Positions 1-9,300 of a stretch of DNA of 33,759 nt are shown here, in pieces. A program made the translations under genes and the position numbers. Positions within the stretch are counted from its first letter, which is position 1; each line of letters begins with the position of its first letter. A model generated the notes under the pieces. The model saw only the letters and a list, made by a program, of their open reading frames with translations, made no database searches and was not told the DNA's origin. This stretch comes from Gammaproteobacteria bacterium (GTDB lineage Bacteria; Pseudomonadota; Gammaproteobacteria; Arenicellales; UBA868), in the NCBI GenBank assembly GCA_014239575.1, contig JAAZYQ010000010.1:1-33759 (forward strand). The letters are read 5' to 3'.

Positions 1-381
1 ACCGTGATGGTGTGCGTAATAAAATGTCTGGAACATCCCGTGATGCTTGATGATCCAGTAGGTTTTTTCAGTGACAAACGGACGTAATACGGCTGCCGCC
101 ATCTCGCTGTGCGACAGCGGGGCAAGCATATCACCGATATCGTGCAGCAGCGCCGCCACAACCATCTCTTCGGTCTCTCCGGCACGGTGTGCCCGGGTCG
201 CCGACTGTAGTGAGTGCGCTAATCGGCTGACGCGATATCCTGAAATCGACTGATCCAGCGACCGCAGCTGTACAAAAATTCGATCTGGCAACCCATCAAC
301 GAACTCTCGCTCCATTTTGTCTAAAAACTCATACTCCTCGCGGGATCCGTTAGCCATTTGGGTAAAATCTACAACCTTCAT
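1..381 (-). CDS. HD-domain protein, PhnZ-like (3' end missing)
   Basis: Only the first 127 codons are in the window; the gene runs off the left edge. The start is ATG at 381, preceded by a good GGAGG ribosome-binding site. The visible part carries the HD signature: H56, the H80-D81 pair in LLHDIGD, H91 in SHSE and H113/H114 in KHHG. An H...HD...H...H order with close histidines is seen in the mixed-valent di-iron oxygenase branch of the HD superfamily (PhnZ, TmpB, myo-inositol oxygenase) as well as in HD phosphohydrolases. The segment around HSLQSA and HSEMAA resembles PhnZ-like proteins. I infer a metal-dependent HD enzyme; the substrate is unknown and the last aspartate ligand lies outside the window. 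It is divergent from coaD across about 115 bp. Confidence 0.8.
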   Translation of the reverse strand, partial: MKVVDFTQMANGSREEYEFLDKMEREFVDGLPDRIFVQLRSLDQSISGYRVSRLAHSLQSATRAHRAGETEEMVVAALLHDIGDMLAPLSHSEMAAAVLRPFVTEKTYWIIKHHGMFQTFYYAHHHG

Positions 382-496
382 CACTTCCCTCCCGGGGTCG
401 CGCCCCGATTAGCTTTTGTAAAAGTATGGCTGAGATCACCGGCGATTGGTAGTATCACTACTCAGTATTCCGCCATATGGGAAGTTAACGCCGTAA

Positions 497-1275
<779 letters not shown>

Positions 1276-1282
<7 letters not shown>

Positions 1283-1917
1283 GTTGGCAGTTCGATATCC
1301 AAACACCGCCATAGATACCAGGTCGCAACGGATCGATAGGGTTGCCAACGCCTGCCGGCCCGTGCCAATCGTGAGGGTTTTGGCAATGTCGCCAGTCGGC
1401 GCATTTTCTGGTAGCCCTTGAGTACGCCCAGGTCCCGGGTTGGAAGCACATCCGCGCGACCCAGATAAAAAATAAGCAGCATCTGCACCGTCCATTCGCC
1501 CACACCACGCACCTCGCTCAGGCGCTCGATAATCAACTCATCACTCATCGTGTGCAAAGCCCGAGTATCCGGTAACTGACCAGCGGCACCGCGGCCGGCC
1601 AAGTCTAAAAGGGCAATACATTTAGACCGCGAAAGCCCTGCCGCCCGCAACCGTTCGACGGGCATGGCCAGTAACTGTCCCGGAGCGACCCGCCGACCCG
1701 GAAACAGGTCCAGCAATCGCCCATGGATGGTAGATGCGGCTTTGCCGCTCAGTTGCTGATAGACGATAGAGCGACACAAATACTCGAAGACTGACCGATT
1801 GCGACGCACCTCGAGTTGCAAGTCACCCACTCCAGCCATGATTCGAGCCAAACCCTTATCGCGCTGGGCCAGGTAGGCGCAAGCGACCGCTGGATCAAAT
1901 TGTTGAAGGCGGCTCAT
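1276..1917 (-). CDS. DNA-3-methyladenine glycosylase II family (HhH-GPD)
   Basis: The 213-residue protein is a base-excision repair glycosylase of the AlkA / HhH-GPD group, which removes alkylated purines. It has the segment VYQQLSGKAASTI in the N-terminal half, the helix-hairpin-helix LSEVRGVGEWTVQM, and PTRDLGVLKGYQ, whose aspartate is the expected catalytic residue. It lacks the extra N-terminal domain of E. coli AlkA, so it matches the shorter bacterial type. The start at 1917 overlaps the end of the upstream phosphatase gene by 23 bp, so the two are probably co-transcribed. No Ada box or other damage-response site is apparent. Confidence 0.9.
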
Positions 1918-2509
1918 CAGATGCTATCCGTAATCGGCCGGTGGAGCACTTGCGATCCAAATCCCACAGATCGATCTCATCGTTGTCTTGGCGAAACGAA
2001 TTCAGGCATTCCCGAGTAAAGCAGTGACTCAGTTGGGCTTTGATTGCCATGTTGACCCCCTGGTGACCAACCAGCAGTATATCGCCGACGCTGTCATCCA
2101 AGTTAGCCGCAAAGTCCTTAATCCGACAAGCGACATCACGGATCCCCTCCCCCCCGGGCGGAGGTTTAAGATAGCATCCTTGGCGCCAGTCATCATAGGC
2201 ATCGCTGTCACCGGCCCGAATCTCTGATTCGAGGCGACCTTCGTAATCCCCCAGATCAAGTTCAACCAGGGCGGACTCAACCGCAACATCGAGTCCCAGC
2301 GTTTGCCCGAGAATCGCCGCGGTTTCCCGCGCCCGCTCAAGCGGTGATGAAAACATCTGAATCGGGACGAATCCACGAGCCTTCAATAAATCGCCCAGTT
2401 TTTTAGCTTGCTGATAGCCCAGGGCATTCAAGGGGATATCACTTCGAGACTGCCAACGGTGGGCGACATTCCAATCAGTCTGTCCATGACGGGCAATTAA
2501 CAGGGCCAT
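1895..2509 (-). CDS. Histidine phosphatase / phosphoglycerate mutase-like protein
   Basis: This is a 204-residue histidine phosphatase. The catalytic motif LIARHGQTDWN lies at the N-terminus (the histidine of RHG is phosphorylated in the reaction). FSSPLERARETA supplies the second arginine, and LLVGHQGVNMAI contains the second catalytic histidine. I take ATG 2509 as the start because a GGAGTG ribosome-binding site lies 5 bp upstream and RHG motifs normally sit within the first ten residues; an upstream in-frame start at 2557 would add 16 unlikely residues. Substrates in the family range from phosphoglycerate to alpha-ribazole phosphate and cannot be assigned here. A possible promoter for this strand lies at 2777-2805, which would give a leader of about 260 nt. 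Confidence 0.88.
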   Translation of the reverse strand: MALLIARHGQTDWNVAHRWQSRSDIPLNALGYQQAKKLGDLLKARGFVPIQMFSSPLERARETAAILGQTLGLDVAVESALVELDLGDYEGRLESEIRAGDSDAYDDWRQGCYLKPPPGGEGIRDVACRIKDFAANLDDSVGDILLVGHQGVNMAIKAQLSHCFTRECLNSFRQDNDEIDLWDLDRKCSTGRLRIASDEPPSTI

Positions 2510-2648
2510 TAGACACTCCGGCAATAAGGCTGAGGCAAGATTCTTGCCCAAGCCCATAGTTTTTGCTTGAATAAATTCCCAACCGTACTGGCAATGACCG
2601 CGCCCTTAACTGAGTCGATGAAAAAACGGGATAGTTTGTGATCCGATG

Positions 2649-2677
2649 TTGACATGTTTTAGGGGTCTGGGTATTAT
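2649..2677 (+). promoter_or_regulatory. Near-consensus sigma70 promoter of the candidate sRNA
   Basis: The -35 box TTGACA (2649-2654) is perfect, the spacer is exactly 17 bp, and the -10 box TATTAT (2672-2677) matches five of six consensus positions. Transcription would start near 2684. No ORF of useful size follows on this strand before the terminator at 2733-2766. Confidence 0.65.
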
Positions 2678-2715
2678 GTATACAGAATTTGTGCATTGCA
2701 CGATTCTTTTCTCAT
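2674..2715 (-). CDS. Possible 13-residue leader peptide with very strong Shine-Dalgarno
   Basis: On the minus strand ATG at 2715 is preceded by TAAGGAGGAGGAT, about the strongest ribosome-binding site in the window. It opens a 13-codon frame (MRKESCNAQILYT) ending in TAA at 2674-2676. The peptide is polar and has no membrane segment, so it does not look like a type I toxin. It could be a regulatory upstream ORF in the leader of the phosphatase gene, whose start is about 165 bp further on. Alternatively the purine run is only the complement of the C-rich segment of the plus-strand RNA. The sequence alone does not decide. Confidence 0.28.
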   Translation of the reverse strand: MRKESCNAQILYT

Positions 2716-2766
2716 ATCCTCCTCCTTAGATTAATCCCGTCACACTCTTGTGACGGGATTTTTTTT
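2684..2766 (+). ncRNA. Candidate small RNA with anti-Shine-Dalgarno-like CCUCCUCCUUA
   Basis: An independent transcription unit of about 83 nt is defined by the promoter at 2649-2677 and the terminator at 2733-2766. The predicted RNA has a 5' hairpin (2685-2706: GTGC-ATT-GCAC extended by GAATT/GATTC with one bulged T). It then has an unpaired pyrimidine-rich stretch containing TCCTCCTCCTTA (2717-2728), and then the terminator stem. CCTCCTTA (2721-2728) equals the universal 3' tail of 16S rRNA, so the segment could pair with Shine-Dalgarno sequences, as known for C-rich-loop sRNAs. The U-rich bases before it and the terminal U-run are typical of Hfq binding. I do not recognise a known RNA family. 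It could instead act as an antisense RNA to a minus-strand leader. Confidence 0.55.
2733..2766 (+). terminator. Strong intrinsic terminator
   Basis: A perfect 11-bp stem (AATCCCGTCAC at 2733-2743 with GTGACGGGATT at 2750-2760) encloses the loop ACTCTT. The terminal A-T of the loop can add a twelfth pair. Six T's follow (2761-2766), or eight counting the two at the foot of the stem. The T-tract exists only on the plus strand, which fixes its direction. No plus-strand protein gene ends nearby (the nearest, yfhL, stops at 1275). Confidence 0.85.
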
Positions 2767-3127
2767 CATAATATTTATAATAATTCTTTATTAACAGTCT
2801 GTTAATAGATATTCACTACTTAAATATTGGTTCATATCTTATATTTTTTAGGATTTGATAGGCATTCTCTATCATTAATAAATTAATATTAATTTGCTGC
2901 AGTGCACTATTTTAGATCGAATACACTGTTATCTTAGATCATCAACCCAAGCCGACAACATATCGTTTTCTCAGGCCAGCCCTACCCTTTAAAGACTCTC
3001 CTACTCAATTTAGGTGTGGATCTCCAACACCTGTTCGCCGCTTGCGCACCAGTACAAGCCGTTGAGGCAGACGATACAATCGGCTCGCCCTGCACCGCGT
3101 AGCGCCTATCCTAAAAAGTGAGATTTC
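2767..3127. other. AT-rich gene-free stretch with several symmetric sites
   Basis: No convincing coding frame is present. The part from 2767 to about 2940 is far richer in A and T than its surroundings. It holds a 19-bp palindrome (2789-2807), a stem TGATAG/CTATCA (2856-2861 and 2869-2874), a perfect 16-bp palindrome AAATTAATATTAATTT (2880-2895), and a direct repeat TTAGATC at 2912-2918 and 2934-2940 (22 bp apart). The part from about 2950 to 3127 has normal composition and includes a small stem AGGTGT/ACACCT near 3011-3031. It is presumably the promoter and leader region of the acyltransferase gene at 3128; I could not fix that promoter. Confidence 0.5.
2777..2807 (-). promoter_or_regulatory. 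Opposing promoter overlapped by a 19-bp palindromic operator
   Basis: On the minus strand TTAACA (2800-2805, five of six for -35) and TATTAT (2777-2782, five of six for -10) are separated by 17 bp. The palindrome TATTAACAGTCTGTTAATA (2789-2807) covers the -35 box and half the spacer, a standard repressor position. Transcription would start near 2770 and run through the complement of the candidate sRNA towards the phosphatase gene. AT-rich DNA makes chance promoters common, so the palindrome is the firmer part. Confidence 0.4.
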
Positions 3128-4105
3128 ATGGCAACTTCCCCAATCCTTTTTGTTTTTCCGGGTCAAGGATCACAATATCCAGGCATCGGTAAAGATCTAT
3201 TTGACGCATTCGAGTCGGTACGGCAACTCTATGGCGAGGCCAGCGAGGTCCTAGGTTACGACCTTGCGCAACTATCCTTTGAAGACCCTGAAGGGAAAAT
3301 CAACCTGACCCGCTATACCCAGCCGGTCTTGTTGACACACTCTCTTTCCTGTCTTCAGGCATTCCAGGAAATGACCAACGGCAAAGTTAGCCCAGGTCTA
3401 ACCGCCGGCCATAGCCTGGGAGAGTATTCCGCGCTGGTTGCAGCTGGCGCTTTGGATTTTCCTTCTGCTCTTCAATTAGTAAAAACCAGAGGTCAACTTA
3501 TGGGAGATCTGGGAGATGGCGAGATGGAGGCCCTGCCATTACCCATTGAAAGCGCTCAGGAGTTGGCTGAACAGCATTACTGTGCCGTAGCAGCATGCAA
3601 CCTGCCCGACCAAACCGTTGTTGGGGGGCGCGCCGAGGATTTGGATGCTCTGGTCAATGACCTCCAGGAGCGCTACCCCGGAAAACGCACCGCGCGACTC
3701 AAAACCGAAGGTGCGTTTCACACTTTCTACATGATCGAGGCCGCCCTACAATTCCGCGAAGCTCTGAGTGGTACACCTTTTTCCTCGCCGGCCATCGAAG
3801 TACTCTCCAACAGCTCCGGCGTCTTTCACCGCAAAGACTCAAACAGTATCCGGGCAGGGCTTTTTTCGCAGCTCTTTAACCCGGTGCAGTGGCATGGGAA
3901 TCTCATGCACGCCGCGACCCAAGGTTGCGACACCATTATTGAGTTCGGTGGCGGCATCGGCAAAGGTGAAACAGCCGCCGAGAAAAAACCCAATCTCGCC
4001 AGCATCATCAAGAAGTCGTTTCGCCGCCAGCCAAACCCGCCGCGCTACCTAAGTGTGATCAACCAGGAAACTCTGTCAGAAGCTGCATCAGTCTTTCGGC
4101 CGTAG
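3128..4105 (+). CDS. Stand-alone malonyl-CoA:ACP transacylase-like protein
   Basis: FabD-type acyltransferases move malonyl groups from CoA to acyl carrier protein. The 325-residue protein has the oxyanion-hole motif PGQGSQ (residues 11-16), the nucleophile elbow GHSLGEYSAL, the carboxylate-binding arginine in TRGQLM, the NLPDQTVVGG segment, and EGAFHTFYM with the catalytic histidine. All key residues of an active malonyltransferase are present. It is not beside fabH, fabG, acpP or any polyketide synthase, as the primary fabD normally is, so it may be a second copy serving another ACP pathway. Its start is ATG 3128 after a moderate AAGTGAG site. The DMT exporter follows 69 bp downstream. The upstream region is unusually AT-rich and full of symmetric sites. 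Confidence 0.85.
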   Translation: MATSPILFVFPGQGSQYPGIGKDLFDAFESVRQLYGEASEVLGYDLAQLSFEDPEGKINLTRYTQPVLLTHSLSCLQAFQEMTNGKVSPGLTAGHSLGEYSALVAAGALDFPSALQLVKTRGQLMGDLGDGEMEALPLPIESAQELAEQHYCAVAACNLPDQTVVGGRAEDLDALVNDLQERYPGKRTARLKTEGAFHTFYMIEAALQFREALSGTPFSSPAIEVLSNSSGVFHRKDSNSIRAGLFSQLFNPVQWHGNLMHAATQGCDTIIEFGGGIGKGETAAEKKPNLASIIKKSFRRQPNPPRYLSVINQETLSEAASVFRP

Positions 4106-4174
4106 ACGCTACCATCAGGTTACGGTAGTGCAATCTACGCGATTCAACGTCAGCGGTCGCGACGGGAGAGACCG

Positions 4175-5074
4175 TTGAACACAGCGTCACTGTACCTTGT
4201 GACTGTGCTGATCTGGGGCTCAAGCTGGCTGGCTATCCGGTACCAGATTGGAATCGTAGCGCCAGAGATTTCCCTGGTATACCGATTTGCACTGGCCACC
4301 GTGGTGCTGGTGCTGTGGTGCACAGCGCGCGGAATTTCGCTCCGTTTTCGGTTACGAGATCATCTATATCTGGCCTTACTGGGGCTTTGCCTTTTCTCAA
4401 TGAACTACCTGTTGTTCTACCACGCCGCTTTCAATCTCACGACAGGGCTATTGGCTGTGATCTTCTCAACGATGACGGTAATGAATATCGTCAACAGTGC
4501 TGTATTACTGGGCCGAAAAACTGAAAAACAGACTATTCTGGGCGCGTGCCTTGGTCTTACTGGAATGGCGTTAGTCTTTTGGCCACAAATTCAGCAAACC
4601 GGGACAACGGCATTTGCGGCAGTCGTTATCAGTGTCATTGCAACCTACCTCGCATCAATCGGTAATATCCTATCGGCCCGCAACCAGATGCATGGCTTGC
4701 CTGTGGTCTCGGCAAATGCAATCGGTATGGCCTACGGTACCTGCTTTTTGTTGCTCTACAGTTTGTGGTCTGGCGCTCCCTTTACGTTCGATACAGCCGG
4801 CTCCTATATCGGCTCACTCGCCTTTCTCGCACTTTTTGCCTCGGCGATCGCCTTTGGCTGCTATCTCACTCTAGTCGGCCGGATCGGTCCAGAAAAAGCA
4901 GCCTATGCCACAGTGTTGTTCCCAATCGTGGCTCTTGCGTTATCCACGTGGGTCGAAAACTTTCAGTGGCAAGATCGGACCATAGCGGGAGTCAGCCTGG
5001 TCCTGTGCGGCAACGTCATCGTGCTCCTGGGACAAACACACTTCGACGCCCTGATCAGGCGGCTGCGCCGGTAA
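4175..5074 (+). CDS. EamA/DMT-family permease
   Basis: This inner-membrane transporter of 299 residues has about ten hydrophobic segments arranged as two EamA repeats. The N-terminal LYLVTVLIWGSSWLAIRYQIG is the usual first helix of the family, and the second repeat begins near residue 145. Members export amino acids, metabolites or drugs; the substrate cannot be deduced. The start is TTG 4175, with GGGAGAG just upstream and no ATG that keeps the first helix. It follows the malonyltransferase-like gene on the same strand and may be co-transcribed. It is convergent with the MFS gene, with 19 bp between the stops. Confidence 0.88.
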   Translation: MNTASLYLVTVLIWGSSWLAIRYQIGIVAPEISLVYRFALATVVLVLWCTARGISLRFRLRDHLYLALLGLCLFSMNYLLFYHAAFNLTTGLLAVIFSTMTVMNIVNSAVLLGRKTEKQTILGACLGLTGMALVFWPQIQQTGTTAFAAVVISVIATYLASIGNILSARNQMHGLPVVSANAIGMAYGTCFLLLYSLWSGAPFTFDTAGSYIGSLAFLALFASAIAFGCYLTLVGRIGPEKAAYATVLFPIVALALSTWVENFQWQDRTIAGVSLVLCGNVIVLLGQTHFDALIRRLRR

Positions 5075-5093
5075 AACTCAAGGACTTGAAGAA

Positions 5094-6275
5094 TTAATCG
5101 GTTTGTCTGCGCCGGCCCAGCCACAAAACCGACCCCAGAGCCAACAGCACCGCAGGAAGTACCGAGTAATTCAGCGCTCGCCAACCCAGCCACTCGTGCA
5201 AAACGCCGGAGCTGAGCGCGGTCAGTGCAACCATGCCAAATACCAGTAGATCGTTAAGACCCTGGGCCTTGGCCTTTTCCGGCGCGGTATATGTCTCGGT
5301 GAGAAGCGTAGTCCCGCCTATGAAGAGGAAGTTCCAACCCAATCCCAATAACACCAGTTCAAAAAGAAAATGGAACACACTAGTCCCGCTAAGACCAATC
5401 AAAATACTGGCGAACAGCAATATGGCTCCCACGCTCATGACGCGGGTTACGCCGAATCGAACAATTAGATTTCCGGTAAAAAACGATGGCGCAAACATGG
5501 CGAGCACATGCCACTGGATGACGAGTGCCGTATCAGAAAATTCGTGATCGTGACTGGCCATTGCCATCGGTGTCGACGTCATTACCAGATTCATTACGCC
5601 GTACGCGATCATGGCGCCGATCACCGCTACCAGGTATTTGGGTTGCCTGGCAATCTGCGCCAAAGGCCGCTGCTCGCCCGAACGCTCGCGCTCTCCCGGT
5701 ACCGCTATCTGGATCTGTGAAACCAAGAGTATCGATAACCCATACAAAATCAACAGACTGGCATAACTTCCAACAAAAGGAATTCCCATGAATATATCCC
5801 GGGAATAGCTGGCAAGATTAGGCCCGATAAACGCCGCCATGATTCCCCCGGCCAGCACCCAGGAAATCACCCGGCCACGATACGCTTCACCACTGATATC
5901 CGCTGCTGCGAAACGGTAATACTGGCCAAAGCCGTTCAGGATCCCGATCAAAAAGGACCCGGCTGCAAAGGCAACAAAATTGTGGTTCACAATAGCCCAC
6001 GTGGCGACCATGGCGCCCGCAAACCCGACCATGAGGCCGATCATAAAACCGGCACGTCGCCCTATCCGTTTCATCAAAACCGAAGCGGGAAAAGTCACCA
6101 TGAGTGTTCCGATAAACATGCACGCCACCGGTAACGTCGCGAAGGTCGCCTCCTTCGACAGCGCCAGTCCAACCAATGCCGAAGTCGTGATAATGAGGGC
6201 ACTGCCAGACATCATCAGCGCCTGACAGACAGCGAGAATCAGTACATTGCGCCGTAGCGCCCCTACAAAAGGCAT
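5094..6275 (-). CDS. MFS transporter
   Basis: This 393-residue integral membrane protein has about twelve hydrophobic segments in two six-helix halves. The loop after the second helix contains LMKRIGRRAGFMIG, the family's G-x3-D/R-R-x-G-R-R type signal between helices 2 and 3. The C-terminal half has a second loop starting LTETYTAPEKAKAQGLND. This arrangement resembles bacterial proton-driven drug or metabolite efflux proteins. The substrate is unknown. It lies 102 bp downstream of icmF on the same strand and could be read from the icmF promoter, although nothing ties it functionally to acyl-CoA metabolism. Confidence 0.87.
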   Translation of the reverse strand: MPFVGALRRNVLILAVCQALMMSGSALIITTSALVGLALSKEATFATLPVACMFIGTLMVTFPASVLMKRIGRRAGFMIGLMVGFAGAMVATWAIVNHNFVAFAAGSFLIGILNGFGQYYRFAAADISGEAYRGRVISWVLAGGIMAAFIGPNLASYSRDIFMGIPFVGSYASLLILYGLSILLVSQIQIAVPGERERSGEQRPLAQIARQPKYLVAVIGAMIAYGVMNLVMTSTPMAMASHDHEFSDTALVIQWHVLAMFAPSFFTGNLIVRFGVTRVMSVGAILLFASILIGLSGTSVFHFLFELVLLGLGWNFLFIGGTTLLTETYTAPEKAKAQGLNDLLVFGMVALTALSSGVLHEWLGWRALNYSVLPAVLLALGSVLWLGRRRQTD

Positions 6276-6377
6276 AGTGCTATCTTGTCCGTTCGTCCTA
6301 AGACTTGGCTTACTGATCCAGCACGCCTATGCCCGTCAGAACATGTAAAGGTGGTGGGTGCGGCAGGCCTCGGGAAC

Positions 6378-9300
6378 TCACATGCCGCGGCGATATTTTC
6401 CACCCACTTGAAAAAACGTGTCAGTCAGTTGGCCGAGGGAACAGCACCGAGCCGCCTCCATAAGTGGGTAAAAAACATTCTCTCCATGCAAAACAGCGTA
6501 TTTGACGGCGTCAAGTGCCGGGCCGGTCTGGTTTTCATGACGGTGCTTAAAATCGGCAAGTCGGTCCAGCTGGCCCTGTTTTTCCGTTTCGGTGCCTCGA
6601 GCCAACTCGACATCGGCTGATGTGCCAACCGCATCCCTGACAAAAGAGTTAACACCGATAATCGGGTAACTGCCGTCATGTTTGCGGGTTTCATAATACA
6701 AAGACTCTTCTTGTATCTTGCCTCGCTGGTAGCCGGTTTCCATCGCTCCTAAGACCCCGCCGCGCTCTGCCAGACGATCGAACTCTGCGAGTACCGCCTG
6801 CTCAACCAGATCGGTAAGCTCCTCGATGATGAAACTGCCCTGATGGGGGTTTTCGTTGCGTGCCAGCCCCCATTCACGATTGATGATCAACTGTATAGCC
6901 ATCGCCCTTCGCACTGAATCTTCGCTAGGCGTTGTGACTGCCTCATCATGGGCATTGGTATGCAAACTGTTGCAATTGTCGTAAACCGCGATCAAAGCCT
7001 GAAGTGTGGTACGAATATCATTGAAACCCATCTCTTGTGCATGCAAAGAACGACCCGAAGTCTGGATATGGTATTTCAGTCTCTGGCTGCGGGCATTCGC
7101 ACCATAGCGCTCCCGCATGGCAACCGCCCAGACCCGTCGCGCGACGCGCCCCATCACGGTGTACTCGGGGTCCATGCCATTGGAAAAAAAGAAAGACAGG
7201 TTTGGTGCAAAATCATCGATCTCCATACCACGGGCCAGGTAGGATTCCACATAGGTAAAGCCGTTTGCCAGGGTGAGTGCGAGCTGGGTGATCGGATTAG
7301 CACCTGCCTCGGCAATGTGATAGCCGGAGATGGAGACCGAGTAGAACTTACGGACCCGGTTATCAATGAAGTACTGCTGAATATCACCCATCATGCTCAA
7401 ACTGAAATCAGTGGAAAAAAGACAGGTGTTTTGCCCCTGGTCTTCCTTGAGGATATCGGCCTGGACCGTGCCACGGACATTTTCCAGCGTCCACGACCGA
7501 ATTTTGGATAGCGCCTTTGCGTCCGGATCCCGGCCGTGCTCCTCACAAAATCGCTCGACCTGTTGATCAATGGCCGTGTTGAGAAAAAATGCCAGGACAG
7601 TCGGTGCCGGACCGTTAATGGTCATGGATACCGATGTGGTCGGGCTGCAAAGGTCAAAACCCTGATAGAGCGTCCGCATGTCCTCCACGGTCGCGATAGA
7701 AACACCAGAGGTGCCGACCTTGCCGTAGATATCCGGGCGTAGTGCCGGGTCGGATCCATACAGGGTCACTGAATCAAAAGCCGTAGATAGGCGTTTGGCC
7801 TCGGAATTAGCAGACAAAAGCTTGAAACGACGATTGGTGCGCGAGGCGTCACCCTCCCCGGCAAACATACGGGTCGGATCTTCGTTCTCGCGTTTGAAAG
7901 GGAATACCCCTGCGGTAAATGGAAATTCTCCCGGCACGTTTTCCAGCAACTGCCAGATCAAACGATCCCCAGCGTCGGTATATCGAGGCAGGCTGACACG
8001 GGGAATCCGAGTGCCAGACAAAGAGGTATAACTGAGTGTCTGCTCCCGCACTTTACCGCCCACGCGAATACTCAGGCTATCCTGACAGTAGCGTTCAATC
8101 AAAGAATCGAATCCATTGATCTGTTCCAGCATTTCTTCGCCCAGCTTCTCCGCCACATCCTCAGCCAGCGCCTGAAGTGTCTCGGTCGGCTCTTCTGCCG
8201 CTGCAAGCAGATCGATACAACTGTTCAGATGCTGGTATCGACGCGCCAAAACCGCCTGACTTTCCACCGCCTCGTGGTAGAGGCGAACAGCATTGGATAT
8301 CTCAGACAGATAACGCTCACGACCAACGGGCACTACATCGGCCTGCTTCAAATTCAGCTGTGGGTCAGGCAGCAACCCAAGGCTCGGGGTCAGTCCATAC
8401 GCCACCAGAGCGGTATTAAGGGCCCGATACAGTGCGGTGACACCCTGGTCATTAAAATGCGATGCCGTGGTTGTGTATACCGGCATAGCCGTGGGCTCCA
8501 CACTGAAGTCACCCCGGTTCCGCTGTACCTGCTTACGGACGTCTCGCAAAGCGTCCTCGGCACCTTTGCGATCACACTTGTTGATTGCGATGAAATCCGC
8601 ATGATCCAGCATTTCGATCTTCTCAAGCTGTGACGGGGCGCCAAATTCCGGTGTCATGACATACAGTGCACAATCCACCTGAGAGACGATGCCGGCGTCA
8701 CCCTGGCCGATGCCAGGGGTCTCTATGATGATCAGGTCAAAGCCAGCACACTGGCAGGCAGCGAGGATATCCCCGATCTGCGGCGGTATCTCGGCGCTCG
8801 CACCGCGGGTCGCCAGGGAACGAAAAAATACGGCGTCTCCGTCAATCGCATTCATGCGGATACGATCTCCAAGCAAAGCGCCGCCGGTCTTGCGTCGAGT
8901 TGGGTCCACGGCAAGTACTGCCAGGCGCAGGCGATCACCATAATCCATACGCCAGCGCAGAATCAGCTCATCGGTCAATGAAGATTTACCCGAGCCGCCA
9001 GTGCCAGTGATCCCCAAAATCGGTACCCGGCACTCTTCACGAGCCGCACCCGCGCGGACCTGACGCAGAATAAGTTCACTGGCAGTCCCATTTTCGATCT
9101 CGGTAATCAGCCGAGCCAGTGGCCCGCCATCATACCCATCCAGTCCGTCCAGATTCTCTTTACCCTGATCGCCAGGATAAAAATCGGCTTGCGTCATCAT
9201 GTCATCGATCATGCCCTGTAAGCCAAGGCGCTGGCCATCCTCTGGCGAATAGATACGACAGACCCCGTAATCGTGCAGTGCACGGACCTCTTCGGGAACG

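Noticed and set aside
2475-2696. 73-codon minus-strand ORF ahead of the phosphatase
   Set aside because: It overlaps the phosphatase start out of frame and has no domain; the 13-codon frame with the strong ribosome-binding site is the more credible minus-strand ORF there.
2684-3127. Reading the terminator at 2733 as an attenuator of the acyltransferase gene
   Set aside because: It lies about 360 bp before the start codon, and I found no competing antiterminator stem; an independent sRNA is simpler, though not proven.
6948-7511. 187-codon ORF antisense to icmF
   Set aside because: It is a shadow of the strongly conserved mutase domain, with no recognisable domain or ribosome-binding site.
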